The position numbers and the translations under genes were made by a program. This document shows positions 6,201 to 8,282 of a stretch of DNA of 8,282 bases, in pieces. The stretch is from Bacteroidota bacterium (lineage in GTDB: Bacteria > Bacteroidota > Bacteroidia > Bacteroidales > Prolixibacteraceae). The notes beneath the pieces are model-generated. The model worked only from the letters and a program-made list of their open reading frames with translations, was not told the DNA's origin and did no database searches. The stretch covers positions 1 through 8,282 of the forward strand of contig DAOVTY010000135.1 in NCBI GenBank assembly GCA_030632865.1, given 5' to 3'. The stretch's first letter is position 1, and every line of letters begins with the position of its first letter.

Positions 6201-7547
6201 TTAAAGTCCCATCCAATTTTTAACAGATAAAACACTAGGCTTTTTGCCATAAAAATAGTCATCTAATTTTACCGCCAACCAACGGTTTATTGAGTTTTGT
6301 TTTATCATCCACCTAATAATATTATGAATAAAATTGTTGGGATGGGCATACGGACAAACAGTAATGCATCTGCCACAGTCGGATCCCACCTTGCACCAAT
6401 AAGTAAAACACTTTTCATGGTTTATTTTCCAAGGTTGCCAGTTTCCTTCTTTTTTGCCGGAATCGAATAAAATAGCATTTGCCGGACAATTTACGGCACA
6501 TTTCTTACAAATTTCGCAAAACTGTATTGTGGTTGAATCGATATGGTTCTTGTTAATTTCGACATCCATATTAGTAGTAATTACACCTATTCTAACCCGC
6601 GGCCCCAATTTAGGAGTAAGTAATAACCCCATTCTGCCAATAGTTCCTAAACCTGCATCTTGTGCCACAATAGCACAAATTAAATTGTAATTAGCATCGA
6701 TATGAGCACGCGCATCGAAACCAAGATTGCGAATAAACTGAGCCACTTGAATTGCAATTGTACCTGCATTTAAGTACTGTTGTGCCGACTCCATAATTAC
6801 CGGTCCTTTTGGTGAATAACTAAACGACTCATGGTTCATTTCAACAGTAAATGCAATTGCAAATTTATGATTCAAATTAACCTCTTTACCATAATCTTTA
6901 CCCCTTCCGGTATGCGAATAAATATGATGTGGTTGTAGCAGCGTAAAACCAACGTCAACAGCTCCAAGTTTTATTGTCCATTTTTTTATGAAATTTGAAA
7001 CTTCTGAAATATTAATATTTGCCGATTGCTTAGCCTGCTCACCTTTTACAAATGGCTGCAATAAATCTACCGTAGAGAAAGTAGCTGCAGCAGCATTAAA
7101 ATATAAAGGATTATAAAATTTTGAATCGGGACTTAATAAACCCGGCTCTTTTCTGAAAAGATTATCTTTCGGCTTATTCTCAGGCTTTCTCTGATAATAA
7201 TTTTCAAATTTATCGGCACCATCTTTTAACTCCGCTCGAGAAAACATTATGTCTCGCTCGTCAAATTGTGTTGAAGGAGTTTTATACGAAATGGGTTTAT
7301 TTCCAAATGGAATTACAATTACACTAAAACCAGTTAGAAATAAAACAACTATATTAATTTCTATCCATTTAGGCATTAATCCGAAACTTGTTATAAGTAA
7401 TAATACAGCAAAAATTGTAATTAAAGGAATAGTTTTTTTTATTGCATTTTTCTCCTTTTCGATAACCGAATAAATTAAAAATATAATAAGAAATAGAGTT
7501 CCGAAAAGTAAAATGATTTGGGTTGCAATATAGAATGGTTCTGTCAT
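6201..7547 (-). CDS. Membrane-anchored reductive-dehalogenase-like (RdhA family) iron-sulfur protein
   Basis: 448 residues from the chosen start. RdhA proteins remove halogens from organic substrates using a corrinoid and two 4Fe-4S clusters; QueG (epoxyqueuosine reductase) is a relative. Three hydrophobic helices (about 8-29, 39-58, 62-82) replace the twin-arginine signal of respiratory RdhA. The Lys-rich loop at 30-38 suggests the catalytic part faces the cytoplasm. Family features follow: VGFTLLQPHHIYS (199-211), a Tyr in SAQQYLNAG (258), GLGTIGRMGLLLTPKLGPR (299-317), cluster motif CEICKKCAVNCP (Cys344, 347, 350, 354) and a second with Cys380, 391, 394 and 398 in KCFTYW...DCGRCITVCPY. The C-terminal spacing and YW/DCG context resemble RdhA more than QueG. 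No RdhB anchor gene is beside it. An in-frame ATG at 7703 would add 52 residues, but 7547 is preferred because it lies after a -7 box (7571-7578) and directly precedes the first clean membrane helix. Substrate unknown. Confidence 0.82.
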   Translation of the reverse strand: MTEPFYIATQIILLFGTLFLIIFLIYSVIEKEKNAIKKTIPLITIFAVLLLITSFGLMPKWIEINIVVLFLTGFSVIVIPFGNKPISYKTPSTQFDERDIMFSRAELKDGADKFENYYQRKPENKPKDNLFRKEPGLLSPDSKFYNPLYFNAAAATFSTVDLLQPFVKGEQAKQSANINISEVSNFIKKWTIKLGAVDVGFTLLQPHHIYSHTGRGKDYGKEVNLNHKFAIAFTVEMNHESFSYSPKGPVIMESAQQYLNAGTIAIQVAQFIRNLGFDARAHIDANYNLICAIVAQDAGLGTIGRMGLLLTPKLGPRVRIGVITTNMDVEINKNHIDSTTIQFCEICKKCAVNCPANAILFDSGKKEGNWQPWKINHEKCFTYWCKVGSDCGRCITVCPYAHPNNFIHNIIRWMIKQNSINRWLAVKLDDYFYGKKPSVLSVKNWMGL

Positions 7548-7570
7548 TATTAGTCGATAAAGTAAGTTAA

Positions 7571-7578
7571 CAAAGTTA
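7571..7578 (-). promoter_or_regulatory. Candidate -7 box of the RdhA-like gene
   Basis: TAACTTTG on the minus strand matches TAnnTTTG exactly and lies 23 bases upstream of the start codon at 7547. No good -33 TTG box is found at the expected distance, so support is partial. The site lies inside the longer reading frame starting at 7703 and is one reason to prefer 7547. Confidence 0.35.
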
Positions 7579-7767
7579 GAATTTTTTTCGAGTTGTATTT
7601 TACGAAATATAAGTTGAAGAAAATAACTAACTAAATATACATGTTTTGAAACAGTGTTTAACAACAGCTGTAAATAGCTAATTACCAACATGTAATATGA
7701 CAATAACCATTTTTATTTTCATGATTATAATTTAAATTTACAATCATTATTAAAACTAATAATTGGT

Positions 7768-8193
7768 ATGAGAATTTTCTTTTTGAGTAATCAAAATTCA
7801 TGTCGAAGTCAAATGGCAGAAGCGATACTTCGTAGTTTCGACAAATCGTTGGATATTTATTCAGCAGGAATAAAACCGGTTGACCATATTAGTCCGGTGG
7901 CAATTGAAGTTCTATCAGAAATTGGTATCGAATTAAAACCATCGGAACCGGTGCATTTTTCAAAATTCGATAAATTAGAATTTGATTACCTAATTACAGT
8001 TGGCGACGGAACAAACGAAGAGCTAAAAATACCCGCAATTAAATATAAACGCAAACTGCATTTGGGGTTTCATAATCCATACAAAAGGTTTAGAAATCGT
8101 GATGAATTAAAAGAAAAATGTCGTGAAATTAGAGATGAAATTTATTTGGAACTGGATTATTTCTATAATAGAATCATAAAAAAAAAATTGTAA
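7768..8193 (+). CDS. ArsC/low-molecular-weight phosphatase-fold protein, probable pseudoenzyme
   Basis: 141 residues, the usual length for thioredoxin-type ArsC (about 130-140). The fold is clear from NSCRSQMAEAILR (10-22), YSAGIKP (31-37), DYLITVGD (73-80) and LHLGFHNP (97-104), which match ArsC NSCRSQMAEG, SAG, DYVITVCD and HWGFPDP. Active ArsC of the S. aureus type uses a P-loop nucleophile Cys10, resolving Cys82 and Cys89 and general acid Asp105. Here these positions are Ser7, Gly79, Leu86 and Asn103. The P-loop Arg13 and Ser14, which bind the oxyanion, remain. The reading frame is intact, so the protein seems kept rather than decaying. Arsenate reduction or phosphatase chemistry is unlikely; oxyanion or phosphoprotein binding is possible but inferred. 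The gene is divergent from the RdhA-like gene over 220 bases that hold no other gene; I saw no convincing promoter for it. No other arsenic genes are in view. Confidence 0.8.
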   Translation: MRIFFLSNQNSCRSQMAEAILRSFDKSLDIYSAGIKPVDHISPVAIEVLSEIGIELKPSEPVHFSKFDKLEFDYLITVGDGTNEELKIPAIKYKRKLHLGFHNPYKRFRNRDELKEKCREIRDEIYLELDYFYNRIIKKKL

Positions 8194-8226
8194 TAATCAT
8201 GTATAATTCCTTTGTGAATCCTTACT

Positions 8227-8275
8227 GTTTTTGAGCCTTTGTGGCAAGTTTTTCCAGCCACTAAGGCTCAAAAAC
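8227..8275. repeat. 19-base-arm inverted repeat (dispersed-palindrome type)
   Basis: GTTTTTGAGCCTTTGTGGC (8227-8245) and GCCACTAAGGCTCAAAAAC (8257-8275) are complementary at 18 of 19 positions around an 11-base loop. Runs of T open it and runs of A close it on both strands, so no T-tract follows the stem in either direction; this argues against a standard terminator. CTAAG words recur just after it (CTCTAAGA at the window end), and CCTTTGTGAATCCTT precedes it at 8209-8223. Its composition resembles short palindromic intergenic repeats of Bacteroidota. It lies 33 bases after the ArsC-fold gene. Confidence 0.75.
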
Positions 8276-8282
8276 TCTAAGA

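Noticed and set aside
6201..7547. Epoxyqueuosine reductase (QueG)
   Set aside because: Membrane helices, the TIGRMGLLLTPKLGPR region and the YW...DCGRC second-cluster context resemble RdhA more closely, although the two families are related.
7548..7703. Upstream in-frame ATG giving the RdhA-like protein 52 more residues
   Set aside because: The extension is low in family resemblance and contains a perfect -7 box (7571-7578) just before the preferred start at 7547, which begins directly ahead of a clean membrane helix.
8227..8275. Intrinsic terminator of the ArsC-fold gene
   Set aside because: The stem is followed by A rather than T on both strands.

Overview
The window looks like a chromosomal segment of a low-GC member of the Bacteroidota (Bacteroidales or Marinilabiliales-like; the exact lineage is not resolvable by eye). 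The grounds are AT-rich coding sequence, start codons without Shine-Dalgarno sequences, promoters of the Bacteroidota type (TTG/TTTG about 19-20 bases upstream of TAnnTTTG), a large DUF349 protein of a kind common in this phylum, and short dispersed palindromes between genes. Five genes are seen, one cut by the left edge.

Positions 1-3576 hold a probable DNA-damage mutagenesis cassette. On the minus strand a Y-family polymerase (dinB, 1559-2710) is followed by a second-type DNA polymerase III alpha subunit (dnaE, 1-1454, C-terminus outside the window). Divergent from them on the plus strand is a LexA-like repressor (2866-3576) made of an XRE-type helix-turn-helix and an S24 self-cleaving peptidase domain, with the Ala-Gly cleavage site and Ser/Lys dyad intact. 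The 155-base divergent region carries a clear promoter for the repressor, a candidate operator overlapping its upstream box, and a long palindrome in the predicted leader. The picture resembles the lexA-imuA-imuB-dnaE2 cassettes of proteobacteria, but with a catalytically intact Y-family polymerase in place of ImuB and no ImuA in view. The dnaE copy has a degraded PHP metal site.

Positions 3583-6200 hold a minus-strand gene for a 776-residue DUF349 protein: a roughly 200-residue Lys/Glu-rich tail, five DUF349 repeats and a C-terminal coiled coil. It has its own promoter (6089-6119) and intrinsic terminator (3658-3685).

Positions 6201-8282 hold a divergent pair. On the minus strand is a membrane-anchored reductive-dehalogenase-like (RdhA family) protein with three N-terminal membrane helices and two 4Fe-4S motifs. 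On the plus strand is an ArsC/low-molecular-weight phosphatase fold protein in which the nucleophilic Cys, both resolving Cys and the general acid are all replaced, so it is probably a pseudoenzyme. The window ends in a 19-base-arm inverted repeat (8227-8275). I see no tRNA, rRNA, CRISPR array or transposase gene. No gene-free stretch exceeds 300 bases.
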